64,000 bases of DNA from Clostridium sp. (GTDB lineage: Bacteria; Bacillota; Clostridia; Lachnospirales; Lachnospiraceae). The notes below the pieces were generated by a model, which did no database searches, was not told the origin of the DNA, and worked only from the letters and a program-made list of their open reading frames with translations. Made by a program: the position numbers and the translations under genes. Position 1 is the first letter of the stretch; every line of letters starts with the position of its first letter. The stretch covers positions 62,001 through 126,000 of the forward strand of contig JAMPEW010000003.1 of assembly GCA_023664775.1 (NCBI GenBank), read 5' to 3'. Shown here piece by piece: positions 41,210-50,370 of this stretch.

Positions 41210-42520
41210 ATGGATAAATGCTTTGATATTCAAAAATATACATATCTTTTAGACAGGGATTTTGCACTGCGTTACGGAAAGGTTACGAAGGTTGTGGGAC
41301 TTACGATAGAATCCATAGGACCGACATGTAAGCTTGGGGACCTTTGCGAGATAAGGTCAAGGGATGGCAGTGAGCAGGTAAGAGCTGAGGTTGTAGGCTT
41401 TAAGGACAGCAAGGTTCTTCTTATGCCCTTTGATGTTGTGGATGGAATTGGTCTTGGCGCTACGGTAAAAAATACGGGAGAGGTTTTAAAGGTTCCCGTA
41501 GGCGCAAATCTTCTTGGAAAGGTTTTGGATGGAATCGGAAGACCTATGGACGATTCCGAGCTTCGGTGTGATAATGCATATCCGATTGATGCGCCGCCAC
41601 CTGACCCTTTAAAAAGAAAGCTTATATCTGAGGTGCTTCCCCTTGGTGTAAAGGCAGTAGACGGGCTTCTTACCATAGGAAAGGGGCAGAGAATAGGAAT
41701 TTTTGCAGGAAGCGGTGTTGGAAAAAGTACGCTGCTTGGCATGTTTGCAAGAAATACAAAGGCAGACATCAACGTAATAGCCCTGATTGGGGAGCGTGGA
41801 CGTGAGGTTGGAGAATTTATAGAAAGAGATTTGGGGGAGGAAGGACTTGCAAGGTCAGTGCTTGTTGTAGCTACCTCGGATAAGCCTGCCCTCATAAGAA
41901 ATAAAGCTGCAAAAACGGCTACGGCAATTGCGGAATTTTTCAGGGATCAGGGTAAGGATGTGCTTCTTATGATGGATTCCCTGACCCGTTTTTCCATGGC
42001 ACAGCGGGAGATAGGACTTGCTTCAGGCGAGCCGCCTGTAACGAGGGGGTATCCGCCATCGGTATATGCTGAGCTGCCGAAGCTTTTGGAGCGGGCAGGA
42101 AATACATACCAAGGCTCCATAACGGGGCTGTATACCGTTCTTGTTGACGGCGATGATTTCAATGAGCCGATTACAGACACGGCAAGAGGAATTTTGGACG
42201 GACATATTATTTTATCAAGAAAGCTTGGACATAAAAATCATTATCCTGCAATCGATATCCTGCAAAGCATATCAAGGTGTATGAGCTCTATTGCAGACAA
42301 GGAGCATAAAGCAGTTGCGGGAAAGCTTAAAAATGTGCTTGCCACCTACAATGATGCGGAGGATTTGATAAATATAGGCGCATACAAATCAGGCTCAAAC
42401 CCTGACATTGATTATGCCATTTCAAAAATTGGAAAAGTAAATGAATATCTGATGCAGGACGTTGACAGTAAATTTTTATTGGATGACGAGCTTGTCATGC
42501 TGAAAGAGATTTTTGAATAA
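41210..42520 (+). CDS. fliI: Flagellum-specific export ATPase FliI
   Basis: Hexameric ATPase related to F1-beta that energises type III export. Walker A GIFAGSGVGKSTLLGMF at about 165-181, Walker B VLLMMDSLTRFSMAQREI, and the arginine-finger region near YTVLVDGDDFNEPI are present. ATG 41210 has AAGAGG 6 nt upstream; GTG 41207 is an adjacent alternative. About 436 residues, normal length. Operates with FliH and FliJ encoded on either side. Confidence 0.97.
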   Translation: MDKCFDIQKYTYLLDRDFALRYGKVTKVVGLTIESIGPTCKLGDLCEIRSRDGSEQVRAEVVGFKDSKVLLMPFDVVDGIGLGATVKNTGEVLKVPVGANLLGKVLDGIGRPMDDSELRCDNAYPIDAPPPDPLKRKLISEVLPLGVKAVDGLLTIGKGQRIGIFAGSGVGKSTLLGMFARNTKADINVIALIGERGREVGEFIERDLGEEGLARSVLVVATSDKPALIRNKAAKTATAIAEFFRDQGKDVLLMMDSLTRFSMAQREIGLASGEPPVTRGYPPSVYAELPKLLERAGNTYQGSITGLYTVLVDGDDFNEPITDTARGILDGHIILSRKLGHKNHYPAIDILQSISRCMSSIADKEHKAVAGKLKNVLATYNDAEDLINIGAYKSGSNPDIDYAISKIGKVNEYLMQDVDSKFLLDDELVMLKEIFE

Positions 42521-42533
42521 CTAGGGTGATGCT

Positions 42534-42989
42534 ATGGCTAAATTTTTTTACTCGATGCAAAATATTCTTGATATAAAATTGCAGCTTGAGGATGTTGCAA
42601 AGCAGGAGTACGCCAATGCACAGGCTGCGCTTAGCGTTGAGGAGGAAAAGCTTAACGCTTTGCGGGACAGGAGAAAAGGGTACATGCTTGAATATTCGGA
42701 GGCTGTTTCAGGAAAGCTGGATTTTCTAAGGATTGACGAGTGCGGCAATGCCGTAGACGTAATGGACGAGATGATTGCCGCGCAGCTTGAGGTTGTACGG
42801 ATAAAAAGCAGGGAGCTTGAAAAGGCAAGACAAAAGCTAAACGGGCTTATGCAGGAAAGAAAAATGCATGAAAAGCTGAAGGAAAAGAAGTTTGAGGAGT
42901 TCCTTGTGGAGCTTGGTGCGCAGGAGGGCAAGGAAACGGATGAGGTAGTAAGCTACCAGTTTAACAGTAAGGGACAAACGGAGGAATGA
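42534..42989 (+). CDS. fliJ: Flagellar export protein FliJ
   Basis: Central stalk-like coiled coil of the export ATPase complex. The 151 residues are almost wholly helical and charged (KFFYSMQNILDIKLQLEDVA at the start, then EEEKLNALRDRRKGYMLEYS). ATG 42534 follows TAGGGTGATGCT, 13 bp after fliI. Sequence conservation in FliJ is weak; the assignment rests on coiled-coil character, size and position between fliI and ylxF/fliK. Confidence 0.9.
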   Translation: MAKFFYSMQNILDIKLQLEDVAKQEYANAQAALSVEEEKLNALRDRRKGYMLEYSEAVSGKLDFLRIDECGNAVDVMDEMIAAQLEVVRIKSRELEKARQKLNGLMQERKMHEKLKEKKFEEFLVELGAQEGKETDEVVSYQFNSKGQTEE

Positions 42990-42992
42990 TAA

Positions 42993-43730
42993 ATGGCTAA
43001 GAAGGACAAAAACAGGGACGGGGAGAGCGGAGGCTCTAAGATTGCAGGCGTAATAATACTTATTTTGGCACTTACAACATTTTTTTCAGTGATGGCACTG
43101 CTGATAAAGTGTGATGTGGGGGGCTTTGGAAGTAATGTCCTTAGACCGGTGTTTAAGGATGTGCCTGTCATAAAGGAAATACTGCCGCCACCATCGGATG
43201 AGGAGGTTGCCATTGAGAGCGACTATCCATATGATACGCTGGAAAAGGCGTTAAACCAAATCAGCGTGCTTGATGCTGCAATTGGAAGCAAGGATGCGGA
43301 AATTGTTTCCTTGAATGATAGAGTTGCAGAATTGGAGGCAGAATGTACACGCCTTGCAGAGTTTGAGAGCAGCCAGACGGAATTTGAACAAGAAAAAAAA
43401 GAATTTTATGACGAAGTGGTCTATGGAGAATCGGCTCCAGATACCGATACATATATAGAGTGGTATAATACTCTGGATGCAGAATATGCAGAACAGGTTT
43501 ACAGGGAGATTATTGAGGCACAGCAGGTCGATCAGGAAATTCTTGATTTGGCGAGTGCATATGAGAGCATGGATGCCAAGGATGCGGCTGCGATTCTCGA
43601 AAGCATGAATAACGACCTTGATACGGTTGCACTTATTATGAATAATATGAGTTCAAGCGCAAGAGGCAAGGTGCTTGCTGAGATGGATCCCGAGTTTGCG
43701 GCTCTTGTTACCAAGAAGCTTCTTCCTTAA
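42993..43730 (+). CDS. MotE/YlxF-like flagellar protein
   Basis: A 245-residue protein with a membrane span at about 18-38, a coiled-coil stretch (VLDAAIGSKDAEIVSLNDRVAELEAE in part) and a C-terminal MgtE-N/FliG-like helical domain (SMDAKDAAAILESM, LDTVALIMNNMSSSARGKVLAEM). In B. subtilis the gene at this place, ylxF, has the same layout, and MotE of alphaproteobacteria is a periplasmic chaperone of the stator. ATG 42993 is 3 bp after fliJ. Family is moderately sure; precise role in this lineage is not known. Confidence 0.82.
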   Translation: MAKKDKNRDGESGGSKIAGVIILILALTTFFSVMALLIKCDVGGFGSNVLRPVFKDVPVIKEILPPPSDEEVAIESDYPYDTLEKALNQISVLDAAIGSKDAEIVSLNDRVAELEAECTRLAEFESSQTEFEQEKKEFYDEVVYGESAPDTDTYIEWYNTLDAEYAEQVYREIIEAQQVDQEILDLASAYESMDAKDAAAILESMNNDLDTVALIMNNMSSSARGKVLAEMDPEFAALVTKKLLP

Positions 43731-43760
43731 AGAGACTTATACTACTTAAATATATGGGTA

Positions 43761-43800
43761 GTCAGCCTTTTACAAAAAGCTTTTTTATGAATGGGCTGGC
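43761..43800 (+). promoter_or_regulatory. Nested hairpin in the fliK leader
   Basis: GTCAGCC (43761-43767) pairs with GGCTGGC (43794-43800) with one wobble, enclosing the palindrome AAAAAGCTTTTT (43774-43785). It lies just upstream of the fliK ribosome binding site. Confidence 0.45.
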
Positions 43801-43823
43801 ATTCCAAGGAAAGGAGACAAAAA

Positions 43824-45299
43824 ATGGCTATTACAACAACAGGAATTAGTCCTTTTGGCACAAAGCCCGGCCCTAAGGCAAAGGCGAAGGAAAAGGACGA
43901 GACTGCGGCAGATGCATTTTCTTCTCTTATTATGAGTGCAGCTTCCATGAATGGCACTGACAAGAAGGATGTGGTAAAATCCACTGACGGAAAAACAGAT
44001 GTGTCAGGAGTTGCAGATATTAATAAGACAGATGTTAAAACAAATGCAGGAGCAAAGGATGAGCCGAAAAAAGCAACGGACAAGGAGCCTGTAAAGAATA
44101 ATGCAGGTACGGATGCCGTCAAGGAAGCGTCAGGCACAAAGGTAACGGCTTCCGAGGAGACAAAGGGAGCAAAAACAGCCGAGACCGGCGAGGCAGATGT
44201 GGAGGATGACACTGAGGCGCTTGCTTTGGAGGTAATATCCGAGCTTACCGACATCATTAAGGATTTACTTGGCATTGATGAGGAGGAGCTTGACAAGCTG
44301 CTTGCCCAAACCGGATATCATATTTCCGATTTAATGGTAAAATCCAATTTAACCGATTTCATTTTGCAGGCAAATGATGCAACAAGCGTAGATGCCCTTA
44401 TTAACGAGAATTTGAATGATTTGTTAAAAACTGCATCAAACCTACTTGATAATTTGATGGAAAAGTTCGATATATCAAGTGTGGATGTAGAAGCATTTGC
44501 TGCCAATGCAGATAAGGTGCTTGCCAATTTGGAGGATGAAGCACAGGTTTTCTTAAAGGAGGACGTTCCGGTACTGGAGCAGGACGACGCTTTGGCTGAA
44601 GATACGGTTCCTGAGGCGAAGGTTACCATAAGCAGACATGAGGAGGCAGAGGAGCCAAGGGTTACCATCACTACTGAGCATGAGGAAGCTGTACGAAGCA
44701 CTGTAAGTGAAGCGTGGAAAAATGACAGTGCAGGCAGTGAAAGCCACTCAGACAGGCAGGACGCAAAGGCGGACATACTGAACAATCTCAATCAGGCATT
44801 AGAAAGTATCTCAGACGCAGATATGGTAAATCCGTTAGACAGCTTTACCGAGAGTGTTTCAGAGGCAGACATCGTAAGGCAGATTATAGACGAGATAAAG
44901 GTAAACATGTCCAGGGAAACAACCTCACTTGAGCTTCAGCTTAATCCGGAGCATCTTGGAAAGGTACAGATAAGCGTATCCACAAGAAATGGAATTATGC
45001 AGGCACAGATCGTAACCGAAAATGAAGCTGCAAGACATGCGGTGGAAGCAAGCATGGCAACGCTTAGGGAAACGCTTGATAATCAGGGACTTAAGGTGGA
45101 AGCAGTTGAGGTAATGGTTGCCACATATGAATTTTTCGGAAACGGCAAGGAACAGCAGGGAAGTCCAAAGGGACAAAATGCAGACAGAGCAGGCAAAACT
45201 ATATCAGACGGCTTTTCAGACGAGGAGCTTGAGGATGATAAGCAGCTTGAGCAGGAGCTGATGCAGGCTCAGGGTAATACGGTAAGCTACATGGCTTAA
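43824..45299 (+). CDS. fliK: Flagellar hook-length control protein FliK
   Basis: Secreted molecular ruler that switches export from hook to filament subunits by acting on FlhB. The 491 residues have a long disordered, Lys/Asp/Thr/Ala-rich N-terminal region and the conserved C-terminal domain, ETTSLELQLNPEHLGKVQIS followed by ARHAVEASMATLRETLDNQG. ATG 43824 with AAAGGAG upstream is preferred to an in-frame ATG at 43791 that falls in the leader hairpin. A second, FliK-like gene is at 8650. Confidence 0.93.
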   Translation: MAITTTGISPFGTKPGPKAKAKEKDETAADAFSSLIMSAASMNGTDKKDVVKSTDGKTDVSGVADINKTDVKTNAGAKDEPKKATDKEPVKNNAGTDAVKEASGTKVTASEETKGAKTAETGEADVEDDTEALALEVISELTDIIKDLLGIDEEELDKLLAQTGYHISDLMVKSNLTDFILQANDATSVDALINENLNDLLKTASNLLDNLMEKFDISSVDVEAFAANADKVLANLEDEAQVFLKEDVPVLEQDDALAEDTVPEAKVTISRHEEAEEPRVTITTEHEEAVRSTVSEAWKNDSAGSESHSDRQDAKADILNNLNQALESISDADMVNPLDSFTESVSEADIVRQIIDEIKVNMSRETTSLELQLNPEHLGKVQISVSTRNGIMQAQIVTENEAARHAVEASMATLRETLDNQGLKVEAVEVMVATYEFFGNGKEQQGSPKGQNADRAGKTISDGFSDEELEDDKQLEQELMQAQGNTVSYMA

Positions 45300-45330
45300 C
45301 ATAAATGATTATAAAAAAGGAGGATGCAAA

Positions 45331-45879
45331 ATGGCAGACGCAGCAGTAAGCGGCATAGTAAAAAAATCAAACGAGTACATAAAGTCCGCTAACACGAAGG
45401 AAAAATCCGGATCAGACCTTGATAAGGATGCATTTTTACAGCTTCTTGTAACGCAGATGCAGTATCAGGATCCGCTTAATCCGGGAGACAGCACAGAGTA
45501 TATGTCACAGCTTGCACAGTATTCATCATTGGAGGCAACGATGAACATAAGCGAAACGCTTGAGAAGGGCAATGCGCTTAATCTTGTAGGCGAGTACGTT
45601 ATCATGAACACAACTGATTCAAAGGGCGAGCTGAAACAGATAAGCGGACTTGTTGAATACGCAACTGTGAAAAACGGAGAGGTGCTTTTATCAATCGACG
45701 ACACCTACTATCCTGCTGAGGATTTGGATTCCGTCGTTGATTACGACTATTTCCTGTTTCTTCAGGAGCAGGCTAAGAAGGCACAGGAGGAAGCAGATAA
45801 AGAAGATAATGATTCTGCAACAGGCAAGGATGACAAGACTACAGAGAATAAGACCAACACAGAAAATAAGGCTGAGTAG
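45331..45879 (+). CDS. flgD: Flagellar hook assembly scaffold FlgD
   Basis: Hook cap that guides FlgE polymerisation. Core signature LDKDAFLQLLVTQMQYQDPL followed by PGDSTEYMSQLAQYSSLEAT. The 182 residues end in a Lys/Glu/Asp/Asn-rich tail (from about 145) replacing the Tudor/FNIII region found in proteobacteria, as is usual in Clostridia. ATG 45331 follows AAAGGAGG. Confidence 0.95.
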   Translation: MADAAVSGIVKKSNEYIKSANTKEKSGSDLDKDAFLQLLVTQMQYQDPLNPGDSTEYMSQLAQYSSLEATMNISETLEKGNALNLVGEYVIMNTTDSKGELKQISGLVEYATVKNGEVLLSIDDTYYPAEDLDSVVDYDYFLFLQEQAKKAQEEADKEDNDSATGKDDKTTENKTNTENKAE

Positions 45880-45899
45880 TTTTGGGAAAGGAGATTTGT

Positions 45900-46292
45900 A
45901 TGAATAAATTAAATACCAGACTCCTTTCAATTGAACAGGCGGCAGGCATGTACCTTCAAAATGAAGCCCGTACCAGCGAGGATAAGACAAGCGAGGGCTT
46001 AAGCTTCAGGGAGGTGCTTGAAAGAAAAACACTTGACAGCGGCGAAGTCAAATTTTCAAAGCATGCCAACAAGCGTTTGGAGAGCAGGAACATAACATTG
46101 TCCGACACACAGCTTAACAGGCTGAATCAGGGTGTGGGGCAGGCGAGAGAGAAAAGTATAAACGAATCTCTTGTTATGATGGATAATCTTGCATTTATTG
46201 TCAATGTAAAAAACAATACTGTTGTCACGGCACTGGAACAGACCGAGGATAGTAATGTTTTTACAAATATTGATGGAGCAGTTATAGTTTAA
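45900..46292 (+). CDS. Flagellar operon protein of the TIGR02530 type
   Basis: A 130-residue protein of the small family found between flgD and flgE in Firmicutes (TIGR02530). The diagnostic parts are VKFSKHANKRLESRNI, MMDNLAFIVNVKNNTVVTAL and the end NVFTNIDGAVIV. Its exact role in hook assembly is not established. ATG 45900 has AAAGGAG 7 nt upstream; an in-frame TTG at 45882 is a poorer start. No signal peptide or membrane span. Confidence 0.88.
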   Translation: MNKLNTRLLSIEQAAGMYLQNEARTSEDKTSEGLSFREVLERKTLDSGEVKFSKHANKRLESRNITLSDTQLNRLNQGVGQAREKSINESLVMMDNLAFIVNVKNNTVVTALEQTEDSNVFTNIDGAVIV

Positions 46293-46372
46293 AGCCGGAC
46301 CAAAGCGAAAGCAAGGAGGCTTAAAATCCCGGATTGACTGAAGGGATACAACATGAATGGAGGTCAACAATT

Positions 46373-47782
46373 ATGATGAGATCACTTTATTCTGGTGTAG
46401 CAGGTCTTAGGACACACCAGACAAAGATGGATGTAATAGGTAATAATATCGCAAACGTAAATACAATAGGATTCAAATCATCCTCAACACTTTTCAGGGA
46501 CATTCTGTATCAAACGTCCTCAAACGCAACAGGCGCAACTCCTACAACAGGAGGTGTAAACCCAAATCAGATCGGTCTTGGTACAAAGGTTTCCTCAATC
46601 CAGACGAACATGACGGATAACGGTGCTGCACAGAGTACAAATAATCCGTATGACCTTATGCTGAACGGAGCAAGCTTTTTCATTGTTTCCCGTGGAGGCT
46701 CTCCAAGATTTACAAAGGTTGGTAACTTCACTGTTGACGGTGCGGGCTGTCTTGTTACAAGCAACGGATATCAGGTTATGGGCTGGCAGGTTGACCCGGA
46801 AAATCCAAACAACATTAAGAAGGACACGGTTTCTGCACTTTATCCTGAATCATTGGAAAATAAGACTTCTGCTCCTGAGATGACGTCAGAGGCACATATG
46901 AAGGGAAATATTGACTTTACGGATGTAAACCTTACATCGGTTGACGGTCATGTAATGTCACTTAACATATATGATAACCTTGGATTTAATTATACAGTTA
47001 AGTTTAAGCTTACCTTAGATGAGGATCAGGCTGATAAATCCCTTTACAACCTTCAGCTTATGTCAATCAAGGATAGCAACAACATTGAGATCATGGGTGG
47101 AGACGACGCTTCAACTCCTGGTGTTACGGAAGGTGGATATGCAGCAACAATAGGCGGCGGCAATTCTGTCCAGATTAAGTTTAATCCTGACGGCGGTAAA
47201 TTTGAGTATGTAGGAGCGGCAGGACAGGACAGCGTGCTTTTACAGATAACGCCACTTCAGGGCAGTGACAAGGGAAATGTATTCCAGTCAGTGATAAACG
47301 GTGAAGCTGTACAAGGCATCAATGTTGACTTCCACGGACTTACGATGTATGAATCAGATGGAACCTGTACGGCAAAGGCTGTCAGAGGCTCAACGAACTC
47401 AGAGGGCGGCGGACGTGCAATGGGTGCACTTGAGGATGTGAACATTGATACGTCAGGAAAGCTGTTTGGAGTATACAGCAACGGCGAGACAAGGCTTATG
47501 GGACAGATTGCAGTTGCAAACTTTGTAAACCCTATGGCACTTGAGGCTGTCGGTGACAGCATGTATGTTGCAACACAAAACTCAGGTGAGTTTGACGGAA
47601 TTGGTGTTGCTGTTGACGAGGATGGCGGTTCCATGGCACAGGGCGTTCTTGAGATGTCAAATACTGATTTGTCAAGAGAGTTTACGGATATGATTACAAC
47701 GCAAAGAGGTTTCCAGGCAAATTCACGTATTATTACAACCTCAGATACTATGCTTGAGGAGCTTGTAAACCTTAAGAGATAA
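46373..47782 (+). CDS. flgE: Flagellar hook protein FlgE
   Basis: Structural subunit of the hook. The N-terminal axial signature is complete: MRSLYSGVAGLRTHQTKMDV then IGNNIANVNTIGFKSS, and the C-terminal block is DLSREFTDMITTQRGFQANS then ITTSDTMLEELVNLKR. ATG 46373 with GGAGGT 8 nt upstream gives 469 residues; ATG 46376 is immediately adjacent. The frame open from 46334 adds residues unlike hook proteins. A strong terminator follows 32 bp after the stop. Confidence 0.97.
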   Translation: MMRSLYSGVAGLRTHQTKMDVIGNNIANVNTIGFKSSSTLFRDILYQTSSNATGATPTTGGVNPNQIGLGTKVSSIQTNMTDNGAAQSTNNPYDLMLNGASFFIVSRGGSPRFTKVGNFTVDGAGCLVTSNGYQVMGWQVDPENPNNIKKDTVSALYPESLENKTSAPEMTSEAHMKGNIDFTDVNLTSVDGHVMSLNIYDNLGFNYTVKFKLTLDEDQADKSLYNLQLMSIKDSNNIEIMGGDDASTPGVTEGGYAATIGGGNSVQIKFNPDGGKFEYVGAAGQDSVLLQITPLQGSDKGNVFQSVINGEAVQGINVDFHGLTMYESDGTCTAKAVRGSTNSEGGGRAMGALEDVNIDTSGKLFGVYSNGETRLMGQIAVANFVNPMALEAVGDSMYVATQNSGEFDGIGVAVDEDGGSMAQGVLEMSNTDLSREFTDMITTQRGFQANSRIITTSDTMLEELVNLKR

Positions 47783-47813
47783 GGTTTTCCATACACAATT
47801 TTAAATTGATATA

Positions 47814-47860
47814 AGAGTCTGTCGCAGTAAAAAAATATTGCGACAGTCTCTTGTTTTTTT
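47814..47860 (+). terminator. Strong intrinsic terminator after flgE
   Basis: AGAG-T-CTGTCGCA (47814-47826) pairs with TGCGACAG-T-CTCT (47839-47851), only the T-T position unpaired, 12-nt A-rich loop, followed by TGTTTTTTT. It closes the flgB-flgE unit. Confidence 0.92.
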
Positions 47861-47861
47861 G

Positions 47862-47890
47862 TAGACATGAAAAAACAAATGTGCTATAAT
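47862..47890 (+). promoter_or_regulatory. Sigma-A promoter of flbD-motA-motB
   Basis: TAGACA (47862-47867), 17-nt spacer, perfect TATAAT (47885-47890) with an extended TGC in front. It begins right after the flgE terminator T-run. Confidence 0.85.
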
Positions 47891-47965
47891 CTTTTATGTT
47901 AAAAATTTATACATAAATAATACGGCGTTTTTTGTTGGTTTTTATTTGGAAGGGCAGGTGCTGGT

Positions 47966-48163
47966 ATGATTGAGGTTACAAGGCTTAACGGAACAAAAAT
48001 TACTATAAATGCTGAACATATAGAAACTGTTGACGAGACGCCGGATACCGTTATTACACTGGTAAGCGGTAAAAAATTTATTGTGACGGAAAAAACGGAA
48101 GACGTTACAAATCTAGTAATAGAATACAAAAAGAAAACGCATATGATAAATGCGGTTGGATAG
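47966..48163 (+). CDS. flbD: Flagellar protein FlbD
   Basis: Small (65-residue) soluble protein found next to motA or flgE in spirochaetes and Firmicutes (SwrD in B. subtilis, where it raises stator torque). Signatures are MIEVTRLNGTKITINAEHIE and TPDTVITLVSGKKFIVTE. ATG 47966 follows AAGGGCAGGTG. First gene after the internal terminator-promoter pair, 12 bp before motA. Confidence 0.92.
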   Translation: MIEVTRLNGTKITINAEHIETVDETPDTVITLVSGKKFIVTEKTEDVTNLVIEYKKKTHMINAVG

Positions 48164-48175
48164 AGGTGAGATAAA

Positions 48176-48967
48176 GTGGATTTAGCTTCCATAATAGGTC
48201 TTATTTTAGCGTTTGTGCTTATGATTTTCGGTATCACAAACGAGAAAGGAATGGGTGCCCTTAGCTCCTTCCTTGACCCACCGTCTGCGCTTATTACATT
48301 CGGTGGAGCCTTCGGTGCAATGTTTGCTGCCAGCCATATAAAGAGCTTTCTGGCAGGACTGAAATCATTTTTGCTTATATTTAAAATGCCAAAACAGAGC
48401 GAGGGCGATACGATTAAGTCTATTATTGAATTGTCAAATCTTGCAAGACGAGAGGGACTTTTAGCGCTTGAGGAATCTGCAAACAATCTTGAAGATGAAT
48501 TTATGAAGAAGGGCGTTATGCTTATCGTGGACGGTACTGACCCGGAGCTTGTAAGAAGCATACTTGAGGCAGAGCTTGTAAATGTAGACGCCCGCCATCA
48601 GGCTAACATACAATTTTGGAAAGGCCTTGGCGCCATGGGACCTGCATGGGGTATGATTGGTACGCTTATAGGTCTTATTAACATGCTTAAGGACTTGTCG
48701 GATCCTGACTCCATCGGACCGAACATGGCTGTTGCGCTCGTTACTACATTATATGGTTCCGTGCTTGCAAACTGGATTTGTACACCGGTTTCAACGAAGC
48801 TTGGAGCGCTGAATGATACGGAAATAAAACTGAAAGAGGTAATGATTGAGGGTATTTTATCCATACAGGCAGGAGAAAACCCTAGAGTTATAGAAGAAAA
48901 GCTCAAATCCTTCCTTTCTCCTGGTGAGAGAAAGGCAATGAGTGAGGAGGAACCGGCTAATGGCTAA
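48176..48967 (+). CDS. motA: Flagellar stator protein MotA
   Basis: Proton- or sodium-channel stator subunit with four membrane spans and a cytoplasmic loop that contacts FliG. The 263-residue protein shows DLASIIGLILAFVLMIFGI, the LARREGLLALE loop, GAMGPAWGMIGTLIGLINML (third span) and VALVTTLYGSVLANW (fourth span). Start is GTG 48176 with AGAGGTGAG 5 nt upstream. It overlaps motB by 8 bp, so the stator pair is made in step. Confidence 0.96.
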   Translation: MDLASIIGLILAFVLMIFGITNEKGMGALSSFLDPPSALITFGGAFGAMFAASHIKSFLAGLKSFLLIFKMPKQSEGDTIKSIIELSNLARREGLLALEESANNLEDEFMKKGVMLIVDGTDPELVRSILEAELVNVDARHQANIQFWKGLGAMGPAWGMIGTLIGLINMLKDLSDPDSIGPNMAVALVTTLYGSVLANWICTPVSTKLGALNDTEIKLKEVMIEGILSIQAGENPRVIEEKLKSFLSPGERKAMSEEEPANG

Positions 48968-49802
48968 GAGAAAAGACCCGCCGGCTGAGGAAGGCTCGCC
49001 GGCATGGATGGCGACATTCAGTGACCTTATGAACCTTTTGCTCTGCTTCTTCGTGCTTTTGTTTGCAAGCTCGACGATGGACGAGGGCAAGATACAAAAA
49101 ATTGCCGCATCCTTTGACAATATTTCCTTTACGGTCATGGAGGATGGAAATGTATCTCTTGTAAACGGAGATATGATGTCGGGAGGTGTGACACAGATTC
49201 CTGATGTTTACAGTATTATGACGGAAGCAGGTAAAAACATTGAGGGAACGACAGGTGAAGAAAGCGTATCATCTTCTTCTGATGCTGAGAAGCTTTCCGA
49301 CCAGGAGCTGAAAGAGGAATACGAGGCACGAGGAGAGGCACAATCCGAGGAGATGTACGAGGAAATTGTACAGCTCGCTGAATCCTACAGAATAGACACT
49401 ATGATCAATATTGATTATAATGAACAGTACGTGGAACTGGATTTGGAGGGGTCGATTCTGTTTGAGTCGGGAAGCGCCCAGATAAGAGATGATCAAAAGC
49501 TGTTTTTACAGAAAATTGCCAGTATACTTACCAAGTACAAGTATTGTATAATTGAGATTGAAGGGCATACGGACAATGTACCTGTATCATCCTCCGCCTT
49601 TGAAAACAACAGGCAGCTTTCTACCGAGAGGGCAAGAAACGTATATGAATATATTATAGCTCAGGAAAATTTTATTGAGTCAAACATGAAGATTGCAGGA
49701 TACGGGGAAAGCAAGCCAATCGCCTCCAATGCAACAGAGGAAGGCAGGGCGAAGAACAGGCGGGTATGCATCAAGATATATAACAGCCAAAATTCAGAGT
49801 AG
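48960..49802 (+). CDS. motB: Flagellar stator protein MotB
   Basis: Stator subunit that anchors the motor to peptidoglycan. The single span contains the ion-binding aspartate in MATFSDLMNLLLCFFVLLFA, and the C-terminal OmpA-like domain has IEIEGHTDNVPV and NRQLSTERARNVYEYI. An acidic Ser/Glu linker lies between them. ATG 48960 with GAGGAGG inside motA gives 281 residues. Ion type (proton or sodium) cannot be decided by eye. Confidence 0.95.
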   Translation: MAKRKDPPAEEGSPAWMATFSDLMNLLLCFFVLLFASSTMDEGKIQKIAASFDNISFTVMEDGNVSLVNGDMMSGGVTQIPDVYSIMTEAGKNIEGTTGEESVSSSSDAEKLSDQELKEEYEARGEAQSEEMYEEIVQLAESYRIDTMINIDYNEQYVELDLEGSILFESGSAQIRDDQKLFLQKIASILTKYKYCIIEIEGHTDNVPVSSSAFENNRQLSTERARNVYEYIIAQENFIESNMKIAGYGESKPIASNATEEGRAKNRRVCIKIYNSQNSE

Positions 49803-49827
49803 ATTAAAAGCTGAAGGGAGTCACATA

Positions 49828-50343
49828 ATGAAAAAAAATCTTATAACCGTACTTATTTTAGCAATAAGTATTATAAACCTTGTTTTTAACATTATTTTAT
49901 TCTTTGTCTTTATGCCGTCGGCGGCTAAGACAAACAAGCTGATCGGAGACATATCCGAGGTGCTTGACTTAGAGCTTACATCGCAGAGCGCTGCTTCGGC
50001 AGGAAAGGTGGATGTGAACAACCTTGTTAGCTTCCAGCTTGAGACAGCAAGCCCGATTAACCTTATATCGGATGATGGTGAAATTCATGCACTCAAGTAT
50101 GGTCTTACATTAAAGTTGGATAAGACTGCGAAGGATTATGAAAAGGTAAATACTACACTTTCCGAATCTACGTCTTCTGTATATGACATGACGAGAAGCG
50201 TTGTAGGACAATATACATATAGTCAGGTTATTGATGTAAATGTACAAAGTGAGATAAAGGAAAAGCTGCTTGCAGAATTTAAGGAATATTTTAATACAGA
50301 ATGTATTTATTCCGTTGAATTTTATGATTGGGTAGCACAGTAG
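49828..50343 (+). CDS. fliL: Flagellar basal body-associated protein FliL
   Basis: Ring-forming membrane protein around the stator. From ATG 49828 (AAGGGAG 6 nt upstream) the 171-residue protein has one N-terminal span (about 5-30) and an extracytoplasmic SPFH-like domain (SPINLISDDGEIHALKYGLT, then SQVIDVNVQSEIKEKLLAEF). Divergent from proteobacterial FliL but in the expected place between motB and fliM. Confidence 0.85.
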   Translation: MKKNLITVLILAISIINLVFNIILFFVFMPSAAKTNKLIGDISEVLDLELTSQSAASAGKVDVNNLVSFQLETASPINLISDDGEIHALKYGLTLKLDKTAKDYEKVNTTLSESTSSVYDMTRSVVGQYTYSQVIDVNVQSEIKEKLLAEFKEYFNTECIYSVEFYDWVAQ

Positions 50344-50370
50344 ACACTATGAGCTTAGGAGGTGAGATGT

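Noticed and set aside
43742..44296. Minus-strand 184-codon frame opposite fliK
   Set aside because: Ser/Ala/Phe-rich shadow of the disordered FliK N-terminal region; no conserved features.
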